A DNA stretch of 35,583 nucleotides from CAWJEL01 sp964647255 (lineage in GTDB: Bacteria > Chloroflexota > Anaerolineae > CG2-30-64-16). A model generated the notes under the pieces. That model was not told the DNA's origin, made no database searches, and saw only the letters and a list, made by a program, of their open reading frames with translations. Made by a program: the position numbers and the translations under genes. The DNA is taken from contig CAZYGI010000040.1 of the NCBI GenBank assembly GCA_964647255.1, positions 1 to 35,583 on the forward strand, written 5' to 3'. The number at the start of each line of letters is the position of its first letter. The first letter of the stretch is position 1. This document shows positions 1 through 7,013 of the stretch, piece by piece.

Positions 1-197
1 CTGAGCGCCTGCGCCTGGAGCACGGCCAGCGCGCCGCCCAGGCCGCCCAGGCCAATGGTCAGCGCAAGCCCCAACCGTTCCCGGCGGGCCAGGGCGAAGA
101 GTCGGGTATCAAAAAAGCGCGGCACAGGAAGAAAGGCGTCTCGATTTGCGGAGGCCGGCACCCTCAGATGCGGCTTGTGCTGCGCGGCCGTTCGCAT
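1..197 (-). CDS. cydD: CydD-like ABC exporter subunit, N-terminal fragment (runs off the window)
   Basis: Only the first ~65 codons are present, and the gene continues past base 1. The readable part has a variable N-terminus, then FFDTRLFALARRERLGLAL, then the Gly/Leu-rich start of a membrane helix. This matches how CydD proteins begin (RLLALAR... followed by TM1). CydDC is the ATP-driven cysteine/glutathione exporter needed to assemble cytochrome bd, and the gene lies directly downstream of cydB on the same strand, the usual place for it. The start is uncertain: ATG at 195-197 is the furthest upstream start with no stop in between, but it lacks a Shine-Dalgarno and sits in the loop of an inverted repeat. 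GTG codons further in (for example 159-161) are alternatives. No ATPase motifs are visible, so another ABC membrane subunit cannot be excluded. Confidence 0.65.
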   Translation of the reverse strand, partial: MRTAAQHKPHLRVPASANRDAFLPVPRFFDTRLFALARRERLGLALTIGLGGLGGALAVLQAQAL

Positions 198-217
198 CGG
201 GCCGTTCGCATCTGAGG
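162..217. repeat. Inverted repeat with internal 13-bp direct repeats between cydB and cydD
   Basis: The arms 162-172 (cctcagatgcg) and 207-217 (cgcatctgagg) are perfectly complementary over 11 bp. The 34-base loop contains most of two copies of ggccgttcgcatc (186-198 and 200-212). The structure begins 28 bases after the cydB stop and covers the putative cydD start. It has no U-tract, so an intrinsic terminator is not clear. It could act in RNA processing or attenuation between cydAB and cydD. Confidence 0.6.
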
Positions 218-244
218 ATGCTCACTCCGCTGGTGGTGTGGGAG

Positions 245-1258
245 CTAATATTTCAACGCGCTCTTGCCGCTGACGCGGGCGCGGAAGACATAATAGTTCC
301 AGATCTGGTACACCAGGACAATCGGCACGAAGATCAGCGCCACGATGCTCATTACCTTCAGGGTGTAGGGCGATGATGACGCGCTTGTGACCGTCAGGCT
401 CCAGTCCGGGTTCAGGCTGGAGACCATGACGCGCGGGAAGAGGCCGCGGAAGGTGGTGACGACCGTCAGGGCGATGGTCAGCCCGGTCATGGCGAACGCC
501 CAGCCGGTGCGCCGCTGGCGCAGGAACCAGCCTGCGGCCAGGAAGGCGGCGCCCGCGCCGATGGCGGAGATGCCCGGGTTGATGCCCAGCTTCTGGAAGA
601 TGTCGGTGGCGAAGTAGCTGGCGACCACGGTGGCGGCCCCGATCACCAGGACGACCGGCCACAGCCGATTCGCCAACGCCTCAACGCGCGTCCGCAGCTC
701 GTCGTCCGTGCGCAGGCTCAGGAAGATGGCGCCGTGCAGCGTGAAGACCGCCAGCCCGGCGATCCCGCCCAGGAGCGCGTACGGGTTCAACAGATTGAAG
801 AATCCGCCCACGTATTCCATGTTGGCGTCAATGGGCACCCCGCGCACGATATTCGACATCGCCACGCCCCACAGCAAGGCAGGCACGACACTGCCGAAGA
901 AGATGCCCCAGTCCCACAGGCTGCGCCAGCGCGGGTTCTTGTCCTTGCTGCGGTACTCGAACGCCACCGCGCGCACGATCAACGCCACCAGCATCAGGAA
1001 CAACGCCAGATAGAAGCCGCTGAACAGCGTTGCATACCAGTTCGGAAATGCGGCGAACATCGCGCCGCCGGCCGTCAGCAGCCAGACCTCGTTCGCATCC
1101 CACACGGGGCCGATGGTGTTCAGGATGACGCGGCGTTCCGCATCCTTCTTGCTCAGGAACGGCATGAGGATGCCCACGCCGTAATCGAAGCCCTCCAGGA
1201 AGAAGAACCCGGCGAACAGCACACCGATCAAGATGAACCAAAGGGTGTTAAGAGTCAT
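245..1258 (-). CDS. cydB: Cytochrome bd quinol oxidase subunit II (CydB)
   Basis: This 337-residue polytopic membrane protein is the second subunit of the cytochrome bd quinol:O2 oxidoreductase, which stabilises the heme-bearing CydA. The N-terminus has the family signature: FLEGFDYGVG (about 20-29) followed by GPVWDANEVWLL (about 50-61). About eight hydrophobic segments follow, and the length is normal for CydB. The start ATG at 1258 is preceded by AAGGAAGG at good spacing. It follows cydA after 21 bases and precedes a cydD-like gene, so it is part of a rrf2-cydA-cydB-cydD transcription unit. The C-terminus is short and hydrophilic (RVSGKSALKY). The call is secure; quinone preference and oxygen affinity cannot be read from the sequence. 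Confidence 0.97.
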   Translation of the reverse strand: MTLNTLWFILIGVLFAGFFFLEGFDYGVGILMPFLSKKDAERRVILNTIGPVWDANEVWLLTAGGAMFAAFPNWYATLFSGFYLALFLMLVALIVRAVAFEYRSKDKNPRWRSLWDWGIFFGSVVPALLWGVAMSNIVRGVPIDANMEYVGGFFNLLNPYALLGGIAGLAVFTLHGAIFLSLRTDDELRTRVEALANRLWPVVLVIGAATVVASYFATDIFQKLGINPGISAIGAGAAFLAAGWFLRQRRTGWAFAMTGLTIALTVVTTFRGLFPRVMVSSLNPDWSLTVTSASSSPYTLKVMSIVALIFVPIVLVYQIWNYYVFRARVSGKSALKY

Positions 1259-1279
1259 GGGTGAGCCTTCCTTTCATCG

Positions 1280-2644
1280 TCACGCGAGCGACGGGATGTC
1301 CGCGGCGACCTCGGCCGGGTCGGCCTTGGCGTATTTCGCCAGCAGGTACACGTCGGCGACGATCAGCGCGGCGTAGAGCAGCGTGAAGCCGAGCAGCGAA
1401 GCCAGCACCATGCCGGCGGGCACGTTGGGCGAGATCGCGTCTTGGGTCTTGAGGACCCCGAAGACGATCCAGGGTTGGCGGCCCATCTCGGTCATGATCC
1501 AGCCGGTGCTGTTCGCCAGGTAAGGCAGGAAGAGGGCCAGCGGCAGGAAGCGCAGCAGCCAGCGGGGCACGCTGTACCGTTGGCGCAGCACGAGATAGAG
1601 CGCCCCCGCAGCCAGGGCGATCATCAACATCCCTGCGCCGACCATGGCCCGGAACGACCAGTAGATCAGCACCACGTACGGCACGTAGTTGCCCGGCCCG
1701 TACTGCGCCTCGTACTTGGCCTGGAGGTCGTTGATGCCTTCGACCGCGCAACCGGTGTGATTGCAGGCGAGGATGCTCAACAGGGCGGGAATCCGGATCG
1801 CAAAGACGTCTTTGCGGTTCGTCATGTCACCGATGGTGAAGAGCGACATGGACGCCGGCTGCTCGGTGTTCCACAACGCCTCGGCTGCCGCCATCTTCAT
1901 CGGCTGCTCGCGCACCATGTGCTGCGCCTGGCTGTGGCCCACCAGCGCGACCATCACCGAGCCGACGATCGCAGCCACGGCCGCGACCTGCAGCGAGCGC
2001 CTGATGAATTCCTGATCGCGGTCCTTGCGCACCATGCGCCAGGCGAGGATGCCCAGCATGAAGAAACCTGCCGTCGCCAGCCCGGAGAAGAAGACGTGCG
2101 GCCACTGCACCCAGACGTGCGGATTCGCTACCAGCGCGCCGAAATCGGTCATTTCGGCCCGGCCATTGCGCAGGGTGTAGCCCACCGGCTCTTGCATGAA
2201 CGAGTTGGCGATCAGGATCCAGAGCGCCGACAGGTTCGAGCCGACGGCCACCAGCCAGATCGTCGCCAGATGGACCTTTTTGGAGAGCTTCTCCCAGCCG
2301 AAGACCCAGACGCCGAGGAAGGTGGATTCCATGAAGAAGGCCAGCAGTGCTTCAATTGCCAGCGGCGCGCCGAAGATGTCGCCGACGAAGCGCGAATAGT
2401 TTGACCAGTTCATCCCGAACTGGAACTCCTGGACGATGCCGGTGGCAACGCCGATGGCGAAGTTGATGAGGAACAGCTTGCCCCAGAACTTGGTCAGGCG
2501 TTTCCAGATTTCATCACCGGTCCGAACGTACAAGGTTTCCAGGATGGCAACAAGGATCGCCAACCCCAGGGTGAGGGGCACGAAGAAAAAATGATACACG
2601 GTGGTGATTGCGAACTGCCAGCGTGCAAGGGCGAGTCCGTTCAT
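1280..2644 (-). CDS. cydA: Cytochrome bd quinol oxidase subunit I (CydA), short Q-loop form
   Basis: CydA is the catalytic subunit of cytochrome bd and holds hemes b558, b595 and d in the cytoplasmic membrane. I place the start at ATG 2642-2644 because AAAGGAGGT lies just upstream, giving 454 residues; an in-frame extension upstream lacks a ribosome site. Conserved positions are visible: His18 in TTVYHFFFVPLTLG (high-spin heme ligand), Glu98 and Glu106 in the EALLAFFMEST stretch, His183 in WPHVFFSG (b558 ligand), and the GRQPW quinol-site motif at about 388-392. The protein is clearly shorter than the 522-residue E. coli enzyme, consistent with a short Q-loop. It begins 70 bases after the Rrf2-type regulator gene, on the same strand, which suggests regulation by that protein. 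Confidence 0.97.
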   Translation of the reverse strand: MNGLALARWQFAITTVYHFFFVPLTLGLAILVAILETLYVRTGDEIWKRLTKFWGKLFLINFAIGVATGIVQEFQFGMNWSNYSRFVGDIFGAPLAIEALLAFFMESTFLGVWVFGWEKLSKKVHLATIWLVAVGSNLSALWILIANSFMQEPVGYTLRNGRAEMTDFGALVANPHVWVQWPHVFFSGLATAGFFMLGILAWRMVRKDRDQEFIRRSLQVAAVAAIVGSVMVALVGHSQAQHMVREQPMKMAAAEALWNTEQPASMSLFTIGDMTNRKDVFAIRIPALLSILACNHTGCAVEGINDLQAKYEAQYGPGNYVPYVVLIYWSFRAMVGAGMLMIALAAGALYLVLRQRYSVPRWLLRFLPLALFLPYLANSTGWIMTEMGRQPWIVFGVLKTQDAISPNVPAGMVLASLLGFTLLYAALIVADVYLLAKYAKADPAEVAADIPSLA

Positions 2645-2714
2645 ACTTCGACCTCCTTTGGCAAATAGCTGATAGTGTATGGCAGACAGATGGTTGATGA
2701 CGAGAGTTGGCCGG

Positions 2715-3128
2715 TCACTGGTCTCCTTTCTGAACCAAAGCAGCAAAGGTGATGCCGCGCAGCGTGTCGCGCAGGATCCGGCGCGCGTGGGTCCAGGTGT
2801 CGTGAATGGTGCAGGCCGGCATCAGTGGACAAGTGTCGCTGTCCACGGTGCAGGCGTTGAGCGCCAACGGCCCCTCCATCGCCTCCACGACATCCAGGAG
2901 GTTGATGTCAGCCGCAGGCCGAGCCAGAACGATGCCGCCCTCGCTGCCGCGCGCAGTGATAATGAAGCCGGCCGCGCTCAGCCGTGTGACTACTCGTCTC
3001 ACGAGCGAGCGCGGAATCAGGCGCTGCCCTGCGATCTGCTGGGTGGTGGTGCGGATGCCGGAAGGCTGCAACGCCAGGTGCAGGATCACGCGGCACGCGT
3101 AGTCCGTCTCTCGGCTGATAGTGATCAC
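2715..3128 (-). CDS. Rrf2-family transcriptional regulator with three cluster-ligand cysteines
   Basis: A 137-residue Rrf2-type regulator. The N-terminal winged HTH is recognisable (ISRETDYACRVILHLAL at about 4-20, then TTQQIAGQRLIPRSLVRRVVTRL). The C-terminal half has Cys93, Cys100 and Cys106 (CX6CX5C), close to the spacing that binds an Fe-S cluster in IscR and NsrR, so a redox, NO or iron sensor is likely. The start is GTG at 3126-3128 with GAGGT eight bases upstream. It is first in the unit, with cydA following after 70 bases, so it plausibly controls the cytochrome bd genes and itself. Which signal it senses (O2, NO, iron status) cannot be decided from sequence. It is too diverged to name iscR or nsrR. 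Confidence 0.9.
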   Translation of the reverse strand: MITISRETDYACRVILHLALQPSGIRTTTQQIAGQRLIPRSLVRRVVTRLSAAGFIITARGSEGGIVLARPAADINLLDVVEAMEGPLALNACTVDSDTCPLMPACTIHDTWTHARRILRDTLRGITFAALVQKGDQ

Positions 3129-3160
3129 GCGGCTTTACCTCACGGGGAATGACACTGTTT

Positions 3161-3204
3161 CAGTATCATTATAATAGAGTTCACGAACTTGTCAAAGAGT
3201 TCAC
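3161..3204 (-). promoter_or_regulatory. Promoter of the rrf2-cydAB unit with two direct repeats two helical turns apart
   Basis: Reading the minus strand, TTGACA (3190-3195) and TATAAT (3168-3173) are separated by 16 bases, an almost perfect housekeeping promoter. Expected transcription start is near 3161, about 33 bases before the GTG start. On the plus strand, agagttcac occurs at 3176-3184 and again at 3196-3204, starting exactly 20 bases apart. One copy lies in the spacer and the other just upstream of the -35, a position suited to an operator for the adjacent Rrf2 protein. The operator role is inference. Confidence 0.75.
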
Positions 3205-3331
3205 AAGTCCTGATGTTCGATGGGGGATCGTTAAGGCGGGGCGCGCACATCCGGCGCATAGACCGGTGCCCGGGGGGAAGCGGATCCAGTGTGCGGTGAC
3301 GGCCCGGGCGATCTGAGAACCGCATCGTGAT

Positions 3332-4561
3332 TTAGGGGAATCCACACCATTGCCCCAGCCACCATGCCACGCCGATCGCGTTGATCGCAATGCTGATGAG
3401 GATCAAGATTTTCAACCGCCAGGAGATCTTGGCCCCGGCGCCGATCGCAAGCAGCACCATGATCGGGACAACAAAATCGAGTGCGAACCGGTAGCCGAAC
3501 TGCCAGGCTCCCGTGTTGTAATAAACCAGCAGCGGAACCAGCAGCAGCGCCCACGAGATCCAGGCGCCGAGGGCCAGGGGCGTCCTCTTGAAAGCCCTGG
3601 CCACATAGATCAGCGCCGGCGTGGTGATGAGGAGGCTCATGCCCTCAACATCGGGCGCTAACAGCCCACATTCAGGCCTCCACCGCGGCAAGCCCGCCAG
3701 CATCACGCGCAGGTTTTGGGGGACGAAGTGCAGGTTCAACTGGCCGTAGGTGTGCAGCGGCTGGCGGAGCCAGTCCGCGACATTCTCGGTGAGGTAGCCG
3801 AAATCGAGCGGATTGCGGAACCGGGCGGCGTTATAGGCCAGCATTGCGGCCACGGCCAGCAGCATGGGGATCACGCTTTGCACGATCCAGGTGACCGTGG
3901 GCCGTCGTCCGATTTCGCCGATCGTCTGGTGCTGCAGAGCGATGCCCAACAGCAGCGGCCAGGTGAAAGCCACGGTCGGACGGGCCAGCATGGCCAGGCC
4001 GAGCACCGCGCCGGTGAACCAGGCTGATTTGCCCGTCACCCCGCACCAGACCGCCAGCGCGATGAAGGTCACAGCGGCGATTTGCCCCACAAACCACACG
4101 GAGCCGGCCAGGGCCATGTACCAGTGCACGGTGCCCAGGGCGAACAGCGCGGTCAACCACAGGTTCCCACGTGTATTGAGCCTGGTCCAGCCTCGGTCAG
4201 CCAGGGCCCGCAAAATCAGGAAGACCAGTGCTGCGTTGGTCGCTCCCAGCACGATGGAAAACACGACGGTGCTGAACTGCCGCACGCCGAGGAGGCGCAC
4301 CCACGGCAGCATCAGCAGCGCGGGCAGGGGCGGAAACGGCACATACCATTTCCCCTGGAACATCGTCAGATCGTGGGTCGTGGGCGGGTTGGTGAGGAAG
4401 AGCCTGCCGTGCAGCAGCGCGTCGGCGAGGTCATCGAAATACGCGAACTGCGGCGATGCGAGGCGTCCTGCCGCTAGCCCGATGCTGAGGCTGATGCCGG
4501 CGCTGATTGCGAACACCAGCACTGGCGTCAGTGTGCGGCGAAACAAACGTGTTGTTGGCAC
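3332..4561 (-). CDS. Polytopic membrane protein, glycosyltransferase (GT39/GT-C)-like
   Basis: About 409 residues with roughly ten hydrophobic segments. After the first helix there is a polar loop, FAYFDDLADALLHGRLFL, then a stretch ending GKWYVPFPPLPALLMLPW. This resembles the first periplasmic loop of GT-C family glycosyltransferases that use polyprenyl-linked sugars, where acidic residues are catalytic. The substrate is unknown. The start is uncertain: GTG at 4559-4561 has GGAG about ten bases upstream, whereas an in-frame GTG at 4612 has no ribosome site. It lies between the gal genes and the cyd unit, on the same strand, with about 200 bases before the Rrf2 gene. No functional link to either neighbour is evident. 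It could equally be annotated as a hypothetical membrane protein. Confidence 0.75.
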   Translation of the reverse strand: MPTTRLFRRTLTPVLVFAISAGISLSIGLAAGRLASPQFAYFDDLADALLHGRLFLTNPPTTHDLTMFQGKWYVPFPPLPALLMLPWVRLLGVRQFSTVVFSIVLGATNAALVFLILRALADRGWTRLNTRGNLWLTALFALGTVHWYMALAGSVWFVGQIAAVTFIALAVWCGVTGKSAWFTGAVLGLAMLARPTVAFTWPLLLGIALQHQTIGEIGRRPTVTWIVQSVIPMLLAVAAMLAYNAARFRNPLDFGYLTENVADWLRQPLHTYGQLNLHFVPQNLRVMLAGLPRWRPECGLLAPDVEGMSLLITTPALIYVARAFKRTPLALGAWISWALLLVPLLVYYNTGAWQFGYRFALDFVVPIMVLLAIGAGAKISWRLKILILISIAINAIGVAWWLGQWCGFP

Positions 4562-4641
4562 GGTTTTTGCACTCCGGGAGAAGGCACAAGACGCCGCCTC
4601 CTGCCCCCCCACACAATCAGCGCAGCCAACCCTACGACGAC

Positions 4642-4681
4642 ACCGGACCTTGCTGCCGGACGCGTGTTGACAGGGTCCGGT
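4642..4681 (-). terminator. Hairpin after galK, possible end of the alpha-galactoside unit
   Basis: Arms 4642-4649 (accggacc) and 4674-4681 (ggtccggt) are perfectly complementary over 8 bp with a 24-base loop, 36 bases beyond the galK stop. There is no U-run, so this is a structure-based guess; a Rho-dependent end or a transcript-stabilising stem are alternatives. Confidence 0.35.
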
Positions 4682-4716
4682 CCAGCGCGACGCTGTCGGC
4701 TGAAAGGAGTGTGCAT

Positions 4717-5859
4717 CTAGCGCGCCACGATTTCGGCGCCGTTCGTCGCCGCGCAGACATAGACGCGCGGGGTCAGGCCCGTGCGGGCCGTGTACATGGC
4801 AACTGTGCTCGCCACAAATTTCTGGGTGCGCTCAGTCTCCACCAGCGCCACCGCGCACCCGCCGAAGCCGGCGCCGGTCATGCGCGCGCCCAAGCAGGCC
4901 GGATGTGCCTGTGCGATCGCGACGATGGCGTCTAACTCGCGGTTGGAAACCTGAAAGTCATCGCGCAGGCTGACGTGGCTGGCGTCCAACAGCTTGCCGA
5001 GCGCAGAGGCATCATTCGCCTGCATCGCGTCACAAGCCTGCAACACCCGATCATCCTCGGTGATCACGTGGCGCGCCCGCCGATAGGTGAGATCATCGAG
5101 ATGCGGGCGTTCGGCTTCGAGTTGGGCCAGGGTCACATCGCGCAGCGCCGTGACGCCGAAATGCCGGGCGGCCGCCTCGCACTGCGCCCGGCGCTCGTTG
5201 TACGCCGAGTCCACCAGCCCGCGCCGCGTGGCGGTGTCCAGCACAACCACGGCGGCTCCGGCGGGTAGCGGCATGGGGGTGGCCGCCAGCGAGCGGCAAT
5301 CAATGAGCAGCGCATGATCCGCCAGCCCGACGGCCGAGATCATCTGATCCATGATGCCGCAGTTCATGCCCACCCACTTGTTCTCCGCGTACTGGCCGAC
5401 GATCGCCATGCGCGGCGCGTCCCACGTCCAGCCGCCCGCGGCCCCGAACGCCCGCGCCACGGCGAGCTCGAGCGCGGCCGAGGAGGAGAGGCCGGCGCCC
5501 AGCGGCACGTCGCCCGCCATCACACCCTCCCAGCCGACGGTCGCGTAGCCGTGCTGCTGCAGCGCCCAGGCCACCCCGCGCACGTAATCGGCCCAGGATC
5601 CGCGCTTGGGGGCCAGGTCGTCCAGCCTGAAGGTGTCTATCTCATCGAAATCCAGCGAGTGGACGGTCACTTGCCGGTCATGCGTCGGCCGCAGCGCGAT
5701 CCAGGCCGCCCGGTCAATGGCCATCGGCATCACGAAGCCGTCGTTGTAGTCGGTGTGCTCGCCGATCAGGTTGACCCGGCCGGGTGCGCGCACGACGAAA
5801 GCCGGCGCAGCGCCGAAGCGTTGCGCAAATATCTGGGTGATCTGTTGACCGAGCGTCAT
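4717..5859 (-). CDS. galK: Galactokinase
   Basis: Phosphorylates alpha-D-galactose with ATP to galactose-1-phosphate, the first committed Leloir step, in the cytoplasm. All three GHMP-kinase motifs are present: the galactokinase signature APGRVNLIGEHTDYNDG (25-41), GLSSSAAL (123-130, ATP binding), and MTGAGFGGCAVAL (from about 327). Arg28 and Asp171 (in NCGIMDQMIS) occupy the catalytic positions. The start ATG at 5857-5859 is chosen because GGAGA lies eight bases upstream, giving 380 residues, normal for GalK. It follows galT after 112 bases, which contain a possible second promoter, and is the last gene of the alpha-galactoside locus. galE is not in the window, so UDP-glucose regeneration must be encoded elsewhere. 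Confidence 0.97.
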   Translation of the reverse strand: MTLGQQITQIFAQRFGAAPAFVVRAPGRVNLIGEHTDYNDGFVMPMAIDRAAWIALRPTHDRQVTVHSLDFDEIDTFRLDDLAPKRGSWADYVRGVAWALQQHGYATVGWEGVMAGDVPLGAGLSSSAALELAVARAFGAAGGWTWDAPRMAIVGQYAENKWVGMNCGIMDQMISAVGLADHALLIDCRSLAATPMPLPAGAAVVVLDTATRRGLVDSAYNERRAQCEAAARHFGVTALRDVTLAQLEAERPHLDDLTYRRARHVITEDDRVLQACDAMQANDASALGKLLDASHVSLRDDFQVSNRELDAIVAIAQAHPACLGARMTGAGFGGCAVALVETERTQKFVASTVAMYTARTGLTPRVYVCAATNGAEIVAR

Positions 5860-5926
5860 AGCGATTCTCCATGACCGTGGGGATGGCGCCAACCTCCAAC
5901 ATGGGCTAGCCGTTGCCGCTGCGCAG

Positions 5927-5956
5927 ATTGTAACGCATGAACGACCGGTCGGCCAA
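5927..5956 (-). promoter_or_regulatory. Possible internal promoter for galK
   Basis: On the minus strand TTGGCC (5951-5956) and TACAAT (5927-5932) are 18 bases apart in the 112-base gap between galT and galK. The match is fair, and the unusually wide gap in an otherwise tight cluster makes an internal promoter plausible. No operator was recognised. Confidence 0.35.
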
Positions 5957-5971
5957 GCCTTCCCACCTGCC

Positions 5972-7012
5972 TTACTGCTGCTTGTAGTGCACCTCGGATA
6001 CCTCGCGCAGCCGCGCGGCGGCTTGCTCGGCGGTGATGTCGCGCTGCGCCTCAGCCAACATCTCGTAGCCGACCATGAACTTCTTCACCGTGGCCGAGCG
6101 CAGGAGCGGCGGGTAGAAGTGCGCGTGGAGCTGCCAATAGCCGAAGTCGCCAATCTGCCACGGCGCACCGTGCCAGCCCATCGAATAGGGGAACGCCGTC
6201 TCGAAGACGTTGTCGTAGCGCGTCAGCAGGCGCTTGAGGATGTCGGCCAGGGCGTCCCGTTGGCCCGCGTCCAGGTCGGGCAGGCGGAGCACGTGCTGCC
6301 GCGGCAGCAGCAGGATCTCGAACGGCCAGACCGCCCAGTAGGGGACAACAGCGGCCCAGGCGTCGTTGGCGACCGCGACCCGCTCACCGGAGGCCAGCTC
6401 GCGTTCCACATAGTCCAGGAGCAGCGGCCGGCCGTGCTCGGCGCAGTAGCTGCGCTGCTGGCGGTCTTCCTTGAAAGGCTCGTTGGGCAGCGCGTCCAGC
6501 GCCCAGACCTGGCCGTGCGGGTGCGGGTTCGAGCAGCCCATCACCGCCCCTTTGTTCTCGAACACCTGCACCCAGCGGTATTTCTGGCCCAGCTCCGCGG
6601 TCTGCGCCGCCCACACGTCCACCACCGTCCGGATGTGTTCGGCCGGCATTTCCGGCAGGGTCAGGTCGTGCCGCGGGGAAAAGCAGATGACCCGGCAGGT
6701 GCCCGGCACGGGCACCGTGCGGAAGAGCGGATCGTCCGGCGGGCCGGCCGGCGCATCGGGCGTCAGCGCGGCAAAGTCGTTCGTGAAGACGAAGGTGCTC
6801 TCGTACGCCGGGTTGGCCGCGCCGCCCGCGCGGCCGTTGCCGGGGCAGAGGTAGCAGGATGGATCATGCGCGGGCCGGGCTTGAGCCGGCAGGCGCTCCA
6901 CCTGGCCCTGCCATGGGCGCTGCGTGCGGTGCGGCGAGACCAGCACCCACTCGCCCGTTAGCGGGTTGTAGCGGCGGTGGACGTGTTTGGTGGGAATGAA
7001 TGGCTCCGTCAT
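5972..7012 (-). CDS. galT: Galactose-1-phosphate uridylyltransferase
   Basis: Transfers UMP from UDP-glucose to galactose-1-phosphate, giving UDP-galactose and glucose-1-phosphate, through a covalent uridylyl-histidine. The active-site motif NPHPHGQVW is at 162-170, with nucleophile His166 and Gln168. Cys53, Cys56, His115 and His164 sit almost exactly where the E. coli enzyme binds structural zinc, and the 346-residue length matches. The start ATG at 7010-7012 lies one base after the stop of the GH36 gene, with AGGTG in that gene's last codons as ribosome site, so the two are probably translationally coupled. It belongs to the melA / GH36 / galT / galK string, which converts imported alpha-galactosides to central metabolites. 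Confidence 0.97.
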   Translation of the reverse strand: MTEPFIPTKHVHRRYNPLTGEWVLVSPHRTQRPWQGQVERLPAQARPAHDPSCYLCPGNGRAGGAANPAYESTFVFTNDFAALTPDAPAGPPDDPLFRTVPVPGTCRVICFSPRHDLTLPEMPAEHIRTVVDVWAAQTAELGQKYRWVQVFENKGAVMGCSNPHPHGQVWALDALPNEPFKEDRQQRSYCAEHGRPLLLDYVERELASGERVAVANDAWAAVVPYWAVWPFEILLLPRQHVLRLPDLDAGQRDALADILKRLLTRYDNVFETAFPYSMGWHGAPWQIGDFGYWQLHAHFYPPLLRSATVKKFMVGYEMLAEAQRDITAEQAAARLREVSEVHYKQQ

Positions 7013-7013
7013 G

